Positions 31,265 to 43,103 of a stretch of 64,000 nt of DNA are shown one piece after another. The DNA is from Channallabes apus (taxonomy: Eukaryota; Chordata; Actinopteri; Siluriformes; Clariidae). The number at the start of each line of letters is the position of its first letter. The stretch's first letter is position 1. Location: positions 55,380,952 to 55,444,951 of the forward strand of contig CM060108.1 in the NCBI GenBank assembly GCA_030522415.1, in the 5' to 3' direction. The translations under genes and the position numbers were made by a program. The notes under the pieces were generated by a model. It saw only the letters and a program-made list of their open reading frames with translations, searched no databases and was not told the DNA's origin.

Positions 31265-32732
31265 TATCTAAACCTAATCAAAGTTAATAGAAATAGTTTT
31301 TTCATATATTTCCAAAAACCTGACACATTTATTATTGCTAGTCAAACAAAAAGATGTGTGCAGTGAGTTAATCTCAATCAGAAAATGTTTAAGAATGGGA
31401 ACTGAGCCTGTACATTTTCACTCATGTATGAAGAATTTGCCAGACAAAATAAAAAAGTTGAAAATATATTCTTTAGACTTGTTGGCAGAGTCAAAGTAAT
31501 GACAAATAATATCGTTTAAGCTAAAAGAATGTGCAAAGACAAGGGGTTTGTTTAAATACAAATCAAACCAAAACTTCTGAACAAATTCACAAGAAAAAGA
31601 AAATGTATTAAGGTTTCATCTTCATTGCCACAAAATGTACAGGTACTAGGAATATCAACATATTTGGAAACAGTTGAAATAACAGGATATATTTTATGCA
31701 GTATTTTATAGTGGACGTCTTTGGTCTTATTCGGGAGAAAATATTTGTGAGGCAACAACCACATTCTTCTCCAATGTATATTATTAATTAAGGCAGTCCA
31801 ATGGGATCTTCCTCGAGGAAGAATACGGTCTCTCTTCTGAAATATCTGCCGAACATGTTTATTATTACATTTATTGTCATAAATGCCAATGCCGCCCAGC
31901 AACAAAACCGGTTCCTGTGTATTTTTGTTGATGTATTAAAAAAATGACCTTTAACCAGATGAATTAAACCAGTGGGAATAGTTTTAAGAACAGTATCATA
32001 TTCTTTAAAAGGAATAGGAAAGTCATGGACAGTCATGAAACATTCATACGACAAGACATTACCAAAATCGTCAAATAAAGAAAAAACATAAATCAATCCT
32101 CTATTAAACCAATTAGTGAAAAAAAGAGATTAATTTATTTACAGTTATATCCATATTATTCCACAAGAGAGCTTTATGTGGTGAAAACTTGTGAACGTAA
32201 CACAACTTCCATGCAAGAAGAACCTGTTGATGAAAATTTGCTAATTTAACTGGGAGTTTATTATACATATAATTACATTTTAAGATAAAGGGGAGGCCTC
32301 CGATTTTATCAAAAATATAATTATGAATAAAGAACCATATGGAATTTGGACTTATTAAACACGTTCTTAGCCAAATTATTTTTAACGCGTAAACTGTATT
32401 ATGAAAGTTTATAGCTTTGTGTCCTCCATCACTTCAACGATTAGATATCACTGCTTTTTTAAGTTTATGAAACCTGTCTTTCCAGATAAAATTGAAAAAA
32501 AGTTTAGTGATATCTTTAATAGTACAATCATTGACATATAAAGAGAGTGATGATAGATGAACTGAGAAAGACCCTCTGCTTTAGAGAGGAGAACCCTACC
32601 ATAAAGAGGGTGCTCTCTTTGTAACCAAAGATTAAAAATATTTTGAGTCTTCTTTATTCTGCTAGAGAAATTAAGCTGCTGTCTAGCTATTACATTTTTT
32701 GACATATAGATACCCAAATATTTTATTGTGAC
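31265..32732 (-). pseudogene. L1-Tx1-like LINE, RT C-terminal part (left arm and spacer)
   Basis: The minus strand encodes IKYLGIYMSKNVIARQQLNF, NLWLQREHPLYGRVLLSKAE and then the cysteine-bearing C-terminus with HWRRMWLLPHKYFLPNKTKD and CTFCGNEDETLIHFLF. These are marks of the fish L1-Tx1 group. Frames are shifted several times and the 3' end lies near 31265. The part 31265-32072 is duplicated in the right arm; the part beyond 32072 is not. Confidence 0.8.
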
Positions 32733-33362
32733 TGTAGATGCGGTCATATTATTTCACCAGTTTTGACGCGTAGCTTTGTCTTAAAGTTTCACTCACACGA
32801 CAGAAGTCCAATCTCTTTGTCTCTTGTAGTTTATTTTGTCAGCATCAAAGAATCTACACTTCATACAGTCGTGTTGAGTAAATCCACTGTGATTACAGAC
32901 ACCAGTTGCTGCATCTTGCAAATCTCTGACTTTTACAACAACCTATTTGCTGTATCTTGTAAATTACAGTCTTAACTTATGAATTTAACAACACTCTTGC
33001 TGTATATATCTACTTACGGGAGCTTACGTTTACAACAACCTAGTTGCTGTATCTTACATTCCCAGCTCACGGTAGCTTACGGTCAAAAGCTTGTGTTTCC
33101 GTAGCCTTCCGCATCTAAACTGAACTCTCTATCATATGACAGTCACACAAATGCATGTAATAGTAGAATGACATCACGGACCAACTTACGATTGTCAAAA
33201 TGGATGCATGACTTAGAAATTTTAAGCTTGTGGCTTATGTAACAAACTTAATGCTTAATGCTTTACTAATGGATAGAACAAGGTAGAATAAATGAAATAA
33301 CAACAAATAAAATAGAATAAACATAACAACAAATTCATAACAAGTACGATATGGCTCTTACA
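32733..33362. mobile_element. Probable 630-bp solo LTR inside the L1-Tx1-like LINE
   Basis: The insert has TGTA...TACA ends (TGTAGATGCGG and GGCTCTTACA) and is flanked by GTGAC (32728-32732) and GTGAT (33363-33367). Removing it and one flank rejoins the LINE frame exactly at the KYLGIY motif. There is no coding frame. Orientation is undecided. Confidence 0.78.
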
Positions 33363-33528
33363 GTGATTTTGACTGGAATACCTTCAATTGACACATCATC
33401 ACATTTGTGCAGTGACATAATCTCACATTTGGACAAATTTAACTCTGAAGCACATGAAAATTGTTTCATTCTCTGAATAGCTTTACAAAGTTGACTTTTA
33501 TCCTTTGAAAAAAAAGAGTGGTGTCATC
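33363..33528 (-). pseudogene. L1-Tx1-like LINE, RT active-site fragment
   Basis: The minus strand encodes SADDTTLFFSKDKSQLCKAI, the catalytic ADD motif, and FSCASELNLSKCEIM. A one-base run difference near 33513 shifts the frame. The upstream part of the LINE is absent. Confidence 0.75.
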
Positions 33529-34872
33529 AGCTGAATGAATTTTAACATTCATTTTGAGAATACAGAAGACCCTCTGAGAACAGCATTTATGTCCATCCTG
33601 GCGGAGATAATCAGCCCCCGACTCCGGCATTAGAGCCCTCACAGCGGGGCGAGTGGGTGACGACTCGGCGGCATACTCGTTCAGCCAAAGCTAATGCTAA
33701 GGCTACCCCACCGGAGCACACCTCCTCTGCGCTTCACGTGTTCAACAGGTTTGCTCTCCTCAGTGCTGCACCCGCTGAGAAACCTGAAAGAGCTCTGGTT
33801 ATAGGAGACTCTATACTGAGACACGTGACATTAGCTAGACCTTTAGGGGCGCCAGCGGCAATGGTTAGGTGTATCCCGGGAGCCAGAGCACCGGACATAG
33901 CAGGTAATCTTAGGGCTCTAGGACAGCACAGGTTCTCTAAGATAGTGGTACATGCTGGAGCTAATGATATACGCCTTCGTCAGTCAGAGGTTAGTAAGAA
34001 TAACTTTACAGAGGTGTTTAAATTAGCGAAGGCGATGTCCAATGAAGTAATATGCTCTGGTCCCATCCCAATGAGACATGGTGACATAGCTTACAGCAGG
34101 TTATGGTCGCTGAACCGCTGGATGTCCAGGTGGTGCTCCAAAAATAATGTGGGCTACATAGATAATTGGAAGACCTTTGAGGGCAAAGCTGGCCTGTTAG
34201 GGCGGGACGGTGTCCATCCCACTCGGGAAGGTGCTGCTCTCATTTCCTGTAGTATAGCTCATAGTCTCAGTAGAGGTCTAGTTAATCGGTGACAATCCAG
34301 AGCCCAGGCCAGGGAGCAGACAGACAGGCTAAACCAACCATCTGCTAGCTGCATAGAGTCGTCACTCAGGGTTCACCATATTGAGACTGTGTCTGTTCCC
34401 CGATCTAAGCAAAAATGTAGAAAGACTCAGAAAGTCTGTTTCAATAATCTAATTAACATAAAGTCCACAAACTCCGATCATACTGAATGCGCAGCCGGCA
34501 CCTCTGATCTGAAGCTAGGATTGTTAAATATTAGATCTCTCGCATCAAAAGCGGTTATTGTTAATGAAATTATCACAGATCAGGCGTTTGATATACTCTA
34601 TACTATAAACATGGGTTAAACAGGATGAGTATGTAGCTCTAAATGAAGCTAGTCCTCCTGGATACAGCTACATACACCAGCCTCGGTTAACTGGTAGAGG
34701 AGGAGGCGTCGCAGTTATTCATAATGATAATCTGTCTATCGTACAAAAACACGGACACAAATTTAACTCATTTGAAATTCTTTATAGTAACAAGTGTATT
34801 TAAGTATATTAAATAAGCTCAGTCGATTCCACTAATAATAATTTACAGACCTCCAGGGCCGTATTCTGAATT
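33529..34872 (+). pseudogene. Rearranged L2 5' part in the palindrome spacer
   Basis: A 70-bp piece of the endonuclease region (33535-33600) is joined to ORF1 from about codon 72 (33601). ORF1 is then open to its TGA at 34290-34292, with the GDS, GAND and DGVHP esterase motifs intact but the zinc knuckle and coiled coil missing. ORF2 starts in the same frame and runs to 34619, where an insertion of a few bases makes a stop. The copy ends at 34872, at the palindrome arm boundary. Confidence 0.82.
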
Positions 34873-34924
34873 TTCTTTGGTAATGTCTTGTCGTATGAAC
34901 GTTTCATGACTGTCCATGACTTTC

Positions 34925-37900
34925 AATTCAATTCAATTCAGTTTTATTTGTATAGCGCTTTTAACAATTGACATTGTCTCAAAACAGCTTTACACAATCA
35001 AAAGAATTATTTAAGTTTGTATGGAATGTGAATGTGTATGAATCAAAATGTTCAGATATTCCCTGGTGAGCAAGCCCGAGGGCGACAGTGGCAAGGAAAA
35101 ACTCCCTGAGACGGTAATAGGAAGAAACCTTGAGAGGAACCAGACTCGACAGGGAACCCATCCTCATCTGGGTGAAACAGATAGCAGGAAATGATCTGCA
35201 TTTATACAGTGTTAAGTGTTAGGTTCAGCTATAATAGTTGATGTTAATTGATGTTATAATACTTGATGTAAAATGGAGTCCAGTAGTTATTCGAGACTCA
35301 GATAGACTTGTAGAAAGTTCCAGTCCTGAACTATCGAATTGTCAAGTCCTCAGAGAAACAGCTGACAACACCAGTCGAGGCCAGAACCATCTTCTAAGTA
35401 GATAGAATCATCCCCAGACACCAGACGCATCCTAAAGAGACACACGGGGCATCCATGCGATGAGACCTCCAACCAGAAACCGGGCACCAGGATGGATCAG
35501 ACAGGTCCGGAGGGCAGAGGGAGTCTGGATCACTGGCAGCTCAGGAACCACATGTGTAGCTCGACAGAGAGAGAGAGAGAAAGAGTGAAAGGGGGAGACA
35601 GGGGGAGAGAGGAAAGAGAAAGAGGGGGAGGAAGAGAAGAGGAGAGATTGCAATTAGGTACAGTATGGTCACAGTCACAATGTCTAATGTGAATGTATAT
35701 TTACTGTAGAGTGCAAGCAGGGACTCCGGCAGGACTAACTATGACAGCATAACTAAAAGGGAGAGCCAGAAGGAAACACAAACATGAGGGGGAACTGAGA
35801 TGTAAAGCAAACAATCACTTCACCGTCAACAAACCTGAGTGATCAAATGAGACTGAGGAAGACAGCATCTAAAACATACCAGTTCACCATAAGACTCTAC
35901 GTCCATGAGTCCCCCAGATCTGCTCCTTTACCTTATGGCTAATCTATTTATAAAAATGCTTGGCTAAATAAATAGGTTTTGAGCCTAGACTTAAACACTG
36001 AGACTGTGTCTGAGTCCCGAACACTATTTGGAAGACTATTCCATAATTTTGGGGCTTTGTAAGAAAAAGCTCTGCCCCCAGCTGTAGTTTTCATAATACG
36101 CGGTACTGACAAGCAGCCTGCATCCTTTGACCGAAGTAGGCGTGGCGGATCGTAAGACACTAGCAGTTCGCTCAGATACTGCGGGGCGAGACCATTTAAT
36201 GCCTTATATGTCAAGAGTAGTATTTTAAAATCAATGCGAAATTTCACAGGGAGCCAATGCAGTGAAGATAGGATAGGGGTGATGTGCTCATATCTTCTGG
36301 TTCTAGTGAGGACTCTCGCTGCTGCATTCTGGACTAGCTGAAGCTTGTTTATGCACCTAACTGAACAACCAGACAGTAAGGCATTACAATAGTCCAACCT
36401 AGAAGTGATAAAAGCATGAACTAGTTTTTCTGCATCGTTTAGCGACAATATATTTCTTATTTTGGCGATATTTCTGAGGTGAAAGAATGCTATCCTGGTG
36501 ATATTATCTACATGAGCTTCAAATGAAAGGCTGGAATCTATAATCACGCCGAGGTCTTTTACTGTTGCACTTGACGGAACAGTAAGGCCATCTAAAGTTA
36601 CGGTGTCATCTAAGATTTTACTTCTAGCTGTATGCGGTCCAATGACTAGAACTTCTGTCTTATCCGGATTAAGCAGAAGGAAGTTAATTAGCATCCAATT
36701 TCTTATGTCCTGCACACATTGCTCAACTTTAGTAAGATGTTTTTTCTCATCAGGTTTTGTTGAGACGTATAGCTGTGTGTCGTCAGCATAACAATAAAAA
36801 CTAATACCATGCTTATGGATTATGTTGCCCAGAGGAAGCATGTAAAGGGAAAAAAGCAGTGGGCCTAAAACTGAACCCTGCGGAACGCCAAACTCCACTA
36901 GAGAACATGCAGAATAATCACCATTTAAGTCTACATACTGATAACGATCGGTCAAATAGGATCTGAGCCAGGAGAGGGCTGTACCCTTAATTCCTAATAC
37001 ATTTTCTAATCTGTGAAGAAGAATAGCATGATCAATAGTGTCAAAAGCTGCACTGAGGTCGAGTAATACAAGCATAGTTACACAACCCTGATCAGAGGCC
37101 AATACGAGGTCATTTACTACTTTAACGAGTGCTGTTTCTGTCCTGTGATGAGGCCTAAATCCTGACTGATACAGTTCATGTATGCCATTTCTATGTAGAT
37201 ATGAGCATAGCTGCTCCGCTACTGTCTTTTCCAGAATCTTAGAGATAAAGGGGAGGTTTGATATTGGCCTGTAATTGGACAGCTGACAGGGGTCGAGGTC
37301 AGCAAACAATCACTTAATTATTGGTTTAATAACTGCTACTTTAAAAGATTTTGGAACATAACCAATGCTGAGTGAGGAATTAATTATTCTCAACAGCGGT
37401 TCTGTTATTACTGGTACTATCTGTTTAAGAAAATGTGTCGGTATAGGATCTAATATACAGGTTGATGAATTTGCAGAAGAGATGAGTGAAATTAGTTCAT
37501 TCTCTTCAAGAGGAGTAAAGTATTCTAGGTTTGAATCTGACATGGCTAGGTTAACATCTGTATCAATTACATTGTTCGGTTTCAAAGCCTCAATTTTATG
37601 CCTGATATTTACAATTTTATTATTAAAAAAGTTCATGAAGTCCTCACTATTGCATGATGTTGTTGTGGAGATTTCTGTAGTGGTCTTATTTCTGGTTAAT
37701 TTGGGCTACGGTATTAAATAAAAATCTAGGATTATTTTTATTTTCTTCTATAAGAGTGGAGAGATACGTTGATCTAGCTACACTAAGAGCTTTCCTATAG
37801 TTCAGGATGCTCTCTTTCCATGCTATTTGAAATACCAATAATTTAGTTTGACACCATTTACGCTCTAATTTCCGAGCAGTCTGTTTTAAAGTGCGCGTGT

Positions 37901-38045
37901 GATCGTTATACCAGGGAGCGAGTTTCTTATCTCTAATAATTTTTCTTTTAGCTGGAGCTACATTATCTAAGGTAGAGCGAAGTGTCGACTCTAAATATTC
38001 AGTCGCCTGATCAAGTTCTGTGGGGTCAGACGGTGGCCTAATCGA
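34925..38045 (-). mobile_element. 5'-truncated L2 insertion at the inner edge of the right arm
   Basis: The 3' tail is at 34925 and the 5' break is at 38045. ACTTTC is duplicated at 34919-34924 and 38046-38051, and the uninterrupted sequence is in the left arm near 32020-32030. Confidence 0.92.
35948..37636 (-). pseudogene. L2 ORF2, RT part, with one frameshift
   Basis: Two frames, 37636-37310 and 37309-35948, together cover RT from [15 protein letters not shown] to the C-terminus. The break is an 8-base replacement near 37305 (GCAAACAATCAC region). YADD and [11 protein letters not shown] are intact. The endonuclease is mostly missing. Confidence 0.85.
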
Positions 38046-38800
38046 ACTTTCCTATTCCTTTTAAAGAATATGATACTGTTCTTAAAACTATTCCCACTGG
38101 TTTAATTCATCTGGTTAAAGGTCATTTTTTTAATACATCAACAAAAATACACAGGAACCGGTTTTGTTGCTGGGCGGCATTGGCATTTATGACAATAAAT
38201 GTAATAATAAACATGTTCGGCAGATATTTCAGAAGAGAGACCGTATTCTTCCTCGAGGAAGATCCCATTGGACTGCCTTAATTAATAATATACATTGGAG
38301 AAGAATGTGGTTGTTGCCTCACAAATATTTTCTCCCGAATAAGACCAAAGACGTCCACTATAAAATACTGCATAAAATATATCCTGTTATTTCAACTGTT
38401 TCCAAATATGTTGATATTCCTAGTACCTGTACATTTTGTGGCAATGAAGATGAAACCTTAATACATTTTCTTTTTCTTGTGAATTTGTTCAGAAGTTTTG
38501 GTTTGATTTGTATTTAAACAAACCCCTTGTCTTTGCACATTCTTTTAGCTTAAACGATATTATTTGTCATTACTTTGACTCTGCCAACAAGTCTAAAGAA
38601 TATATTTTCAACTTTTTTATTTTGTCTGGCAAATTCTTCATACATGAGTGAAAATGTACAGGCTCAATTCCCATTCTTAAACATTTTCTGATTGAGATTA
38701 ACTCACTGCACACATCTTTTTGTTTGACTAGCAATAATAAATGTGTCAGGTTTTTGGAAATATATGAAAAAACTATTTCTATTAACTCTGATTAGGTTTA
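38046..38800 (+). pseudogene. L1-Tx1-like LINE end (right arm)
   Basis: Continues from 34876-34924 once the L2 is removed. It encodes the same 117-codon frame as the left arm (38164-38517) with HWRRMWLLPHKYF and the CxxC...H motif. Confidence 0.8.
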
Positions 38801-38879
38801 GATAGCTAAGTGAAGCCCCGCCCCAGATTCAGCCCCGCCTCGATCTGCAGGCTGCAGACGGGGGTGTCTGTGTAGGAGA

Positions 38880-39128
38880 GGTGGCCTCCATCCTCCTCCA
38901 GTCCAGGTGGTGGCGGTAACGCGCTCACTAACTGTTTCTTCAACCGCCGGGAAACGTTAGTGAAGAAAAGGGCCGTTTCTTTCCTGAATATCTTTATCCG
39001 ACCGAGTTCATCAGCACTACAACATCTCTCCGAGTTTTACATTTCTATGTGCTGGAGTTAAACATTAATCCAGGTTATTGTGTGTGTTTCTGAGGATTTA
39101 ACAGCTCGTGTTGTGCTTTAAACCCTGA
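38880..39128 (+). other. Non-coding exon 1 and promoter region (right-arm copy A)
   Basis: Nearly identical to the left-arm exon 1. The donor GTAAGT begins at 39129. The upstream GC-rich block (38810-38960) is the probable promoter. Confidence 0.62.
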
Positions 39129-39215
39129 GGTAAGTTCGACTGAAGCTGGGTGTTCGAGTCCCAAACGGATCTCCACTTGACTGTGTAAGTGCACTACATT
39201 CAGTACAGAGGTAAT

Positions 39216-39225
39216 GCGCATGCGC
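39216..39225. promoter_or_regulatory. NRF1-type site, right-arm gene copy
   Basis: GCGCATGCGC, conserved with 15832 and 30844. Confidence 0.55.
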
Positions 39226-39474
39226 CCTGTGTAGGGCACTATTTATACAAGAAGGAGAGAGTTGGAATTCGGCCTTTACGAGGTGGTTTTACTGCATGTT
39301 TGTTTTTGTCTGTTAAAGACTTTATTTAAATCTCCTTATCTCATTCTAAGTCATTATTTACAGCGAGTTTACAACAATAAGGTTGAGTTTTAAAGCTTCA
39401 TGAACAACTTTGAATGTTATTTGTATCTCTTTTTGCTTAACAAATGTTATATTTATTGTTGTTGTTGTGTTTAG

Positions 39475-39553
39475 AGGAGTTGTGATGAGTTCAGCAGGAG
39501 TCAGACGGCGCTCCTCCAGGAGGTCTCGGGATCCTGATCCTCTTCCCGCACAG
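39475..39553 (+). CDS. Zinc-finger-like gene, exon 2 with start codon (right-arm copy A)
   Basis: Acceptor GTGTTTAG ends at 39474, the ATG is at 39485-39487, and 23 codons lead to donor GTAAAC at 39554. The exon is identical to the left-arm exon 2. The next exon is now 5.6 kb away because a Rex1-like LINE carrying a hAT element entered intron 2. Confidence 0.72.
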
Positions 39554-39932
39554 GTAAACACTGAATGACCAGGACCCTTATACACACCACTTCTTATAAT
39601 CCTCTCAGAGAGATCCCTCCTGTCTCTACTTAAAAAGTCCTAACTAGGAGTCCTAGACTAAAAGTGGTTTAGGAAACTTATCAGAGCAACTCTGAGGAAG
39701 GAAATCACAAAAACCTTTATCTTAGTGGTGGGGGGGGAGGGCGTGGTTGACCCCGTAGCTAGGGATGATGCAGCAATTAAAGGACTGTGATTATTTGATA
39801 AAAAATAACCTCTGTAAAGGTCTCGAGATACGCTCTCTGTGTGAAAATAGAACACATGATGATTAGGGCTGTAGCTATCGAACATTTGACTAAAAGTCAT
39901 GTCTGGAGAGTTTATACTTTACAAGGGGGAGG

Positions 39933-40418
39933 AATCATACCGTGTGCGTGTGATGGCGCGGCCACGTCCAGACGCCTTCCTGATCGCTCCGTACAAACTG
40001 TGGTTTTTTTTTTTCCTTCTTTCTTTATTTTACCTTCATTCGCTAATAGTACTTCAGGTTTAGTGACCTATGACAGTAGAACACTATGTATCTATGTATG
40101 TATGTAACACTATGTAACACTACATAGGAATTCAGATTTCGGCACTTACTCATACCACCTTTAAGCCTGACCCGTCGTGGCCGTCTGAGATACTACGCTG
40201 CTCAGACGACAACAACAATGGACGAGACGCTAACCCGCGGCGAAGAACAAAGAAGCCTCGAGGGAAATGCGCCGGCGTCCGTAACAGAATGAGAGAACAA
40301 GCTCATCGCACCCCTCTGCCGAGTATCCTGCTGGCTAATGTACAGTCACTGGAGAATAAGCTTGATGACCTCAGAGCCAGAGTTACTTTCCAGCGAGATA
40401 TCAGGGATTGTAATCTTC
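39933..40418 (+). mobile_element. Rex1-like LINE copy B, 5' part
   Basis: The insertion point is fixed by the left-arm intron, which reads straight through (30095-30155). It contains a leader of about 280 bp and the endonuclease start (SILLANVQSLENKLDDLRAR). Small GTATGTATGTA-type repeats lie near 40085-40120. A hAT element interrupts it at 40419. Confidence 0.78.
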
Positions 40419-40592
40419 TAGGGCTGCAACTAACGATTATTTTGATAATCGATTAGTTGGCCGATTATTTTTTCGATTAATCGGATGAAGCTAAGCGCTT
40501 CTTTAATTTGATGTTTTACTTATAATTATATATAAAACCATACCAACATTTGTTTTGTTTTTAACAATAATTGCAGACGGCAAGTTGACTGT

Positions 40593-40645
<53 letters not shown>

Positions 40646-41838
40646 GTCAACTTGCCATCTGCATACATACATACATACATACATACATACATACATACAT
40701 TATATGTATATCGATTAAATTGGATAAAAAGCTAGACTTTTATCGGATAAAAGCTAGATGCTTTAATTTGATGTTTTGCTTAACTATATAAAACCATAAA
40801 TCAGGGTATTATTTATGTATAAAAGTAAACTTAAAAAAATGCAATAGCCACATAGTTTAATTATCTTTAATTTTGACATTTAAACCTTATTTTATGTAAG
40901 TCAACATTTTTGTTTTTAACAATAATTGCAGATGGCAAGTTTACAATGTAGTTTAAAAGAATGCACTGACATTCAGTTGTTAAGAATTTTAAATTCTCTT
41001 AAATTAATTCAACTTAAGAAGAATAATAGACTTCTAGATTATTATGATATTATTTTTAATTGAAGTGTCTCTACTTGGGACACTAGGATTGCTACATCCT
41101 TTTCACGGGTTATACATTATTTCGATCCTCTCGTGTACTTTATCCTTTTTTTTTTTTGTCTCAATAAAAAAAAATAATAAAATAAATAAATATATAGACC
41201 ATTTTGCTATACTAGACATTCTCGTTATACGGCGACGTAGGGAGAGAAAAAACTTGCCGCTACTGGGTTCACTCTGTTTATTTTGCCCTTTTCCCGCATT
41301 TCCCTCTGTATAGCCTGTAGGATGATGGGATATATCCGGTCCTCCGAAGTGTAAAATGAACGTGAAGAAAACGCGCTAGAAGTGTTTTCCTTGTGTTCGT
41401 TGGGATTTGAACACAGAAAAAGCTGCATGCAACGTTTTTTTTTTAAATCCTGTATAACCGCGCAGGCTGACAAACGCACGTCACCAAAGCCCGTGTGAAC
41501 TCTCTCACTGATTCCTATGTGTAGAAACCCCTCGGCACTTCATCCGCGCTCACTGGACACTACGAACGTCAGAAAATGCTTGATTTTATCGCCCGATAAG
41601 AGGTGTTTAATGTAAATTGCTCCCATACCTTGGAGGACTTGGGGCGCGCGCTTTTTCCTGCAGACGCTTCTGTAACCTCCATTGCGCGAGCGACTGTGTA
41701 TCTGTGTGTGTATTTGTACATCTTGTGGTCGCGCGCCTCAATAACGTGAGCAGCCCAACTAATCGATAACGGCATTCGTTGACAACGAATTTCATTATCG
41801 ATAATTATCGATTTTATCGATTAGTTGTTGCAGCCCTA
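40419..41838. mobile_element. Non-autonomous hAT-like transposon, 1420 bp
   Basis: Terminal inverted repeats TAGGGCTGCAACTAACGATT and (complement) TAGGGCTGCAACAACTAATC. The 8-bp target duplication is TAATCTTC (40411-40418) against TAATTTTA (41839-41846). Copy A of the Rex1-like LINE shows the empty site at about 5390-5400. The interior is AT-rich with (TA)n at 40598-40641 and (CATA)n at 40663-40700. No transposase is visible. Confidence 0.88.
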
Positions 41839-41846
41839 TAATTTTA

Positions 41847-43012
41847 TGTGCTTTACAGAAACATGGCTGACCCCCATCGTGCCGGACCGAGTCGTAACCC
41901 CATCGGACTCATTCTCTGTGTTCCGCATGGACAGGACGGCAGAGTCTAACAAAGCTAAAGGTGGAGGTGTGTGCTTTCCATTCTCTCCAGTAGCTGCTCG
42001 CCTCATTTGGAATATCTGAGTGTTATGTGTCGTCCTTTCTACCTGCCTCGCGAGTTCACCTCGGTCATTGCCACGGCGGTCTACATCCCACCCCACGCGG
42101 ACACAGGCACTGCTCTGTCTGAACTACATGATGTGCTGAGTGAGTTCCAAAACAAACACCCGGACGCAGCGCACATTGTAGCAGGTGACTTTAATAAAGC
42201 GAACCTCAGACAGGTTATGCCAAAATTTCATCAACATGTTACATGTCCAACGAGGGGACTCAACATTCTGGACCACTGCTACACACCATATAAGCGGGGC
42301 TACAAAGCTGTTTCCCATCCAGCATTCAGGAAATCGGACCACAACGCCATTTTCCTCATACCGGAATATCAACAAAGCTTTCGTCATGAAGCTCCTGTCA
42401 TGAGGGAGGTGCAACGCTGGTCTGCCCAATCAGAAGCTACGCTACAGGACGCGCTCGATGACGAGTTTGCGGATGTAGCAGTTAGCTTCGTTAGCACGCT
42501 TGTAAATGAAGTAGTCCCGACAGTGAGGTTCAAATCGTTTCCGAACCAGAAGCCTTGGGTGGACCGATCGATCCGCGATGCTGTGAATGCCCGGACCGTT
42601 GCTTATAATGCCGCACTCATCAGCGGCGATATGAGCGCATATAAAGCGGCTTCTTATGGCGTCAGGCGAGCGGTGAGGGAAGCTAAGGGACGGTCCCGAC
42701 AGCGAACTGAATCACACTTCCACCAGGGTGACACGCTGCATGTGGCACGGATTCACAGACTACAAGGTTGCCAAAGACACCACGACGATCGTAGCCGACT
42801 CTGCATTCGCCAATGAGCTGAACGCACTCTTCGCCCGGTTCGAGGTTAGCCAGGCGGCTAATGCTAGCAGCCTGGTGACTGAGAATGATGACGTCATCAG
42901 CGAGGATTGCATCATCAGCATCGCAGAGCACGACGTTCGCATGGCGCTGAGGAGGGTGAACACCAGAAAAGCCGCGGGTCCAGATGGCATCTCTGGGCGC
43001 CTGCTGCGCTGA
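41847..43012 (+). pseudogene. Rex1-like LINE copy B: endonuclease and linker, broken
   Basis: Continues after the hAT with FTETWLTPIVPDRVVTPSDS. A deletion near 41976 shifts the frame; the 41971-42816 frame then carries FYLPREFTSVIATAVYIPP, GDFNKANLRQV, SDHNAIFLIPEY and the linker with FPNQKPWVDRSIRDAV. A second frame change follows at about 42735 and a TGA after GRLLR (43010-43012). Confidence 0.82.
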
Positions 43013-43103
43013 CCAGCTGTCAGGTGTGTTCACCTGTATCTTTAATGAGTAACTGGCGAAGTCTGTAGTCCCGGCGTGTTTCAAGAGATCCACCATTGTC
43101 CCC

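Larger units (their letters stand above)
20745..32072 (+). repeat. Left arm of a giant imperfect palindrome
   Basis: Read in reverse complement, this stretch matches 34876-59576 in the same order: L1-Tx1 end, gene exon 1, exon 2, exon 3, RTE copy, L2 relics, BEN-like exon, L2 leader. Frames of 117 codons (31552-31905), 75 codons (30484-30711) and 80 codons (30169-30411) translate identically to 38164-38517, 39358-39585 and 39658-39900. Arm-specific insertions here are an L2 (20816-22280) and a SINE (24879-25067). Confidence 0.93.
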
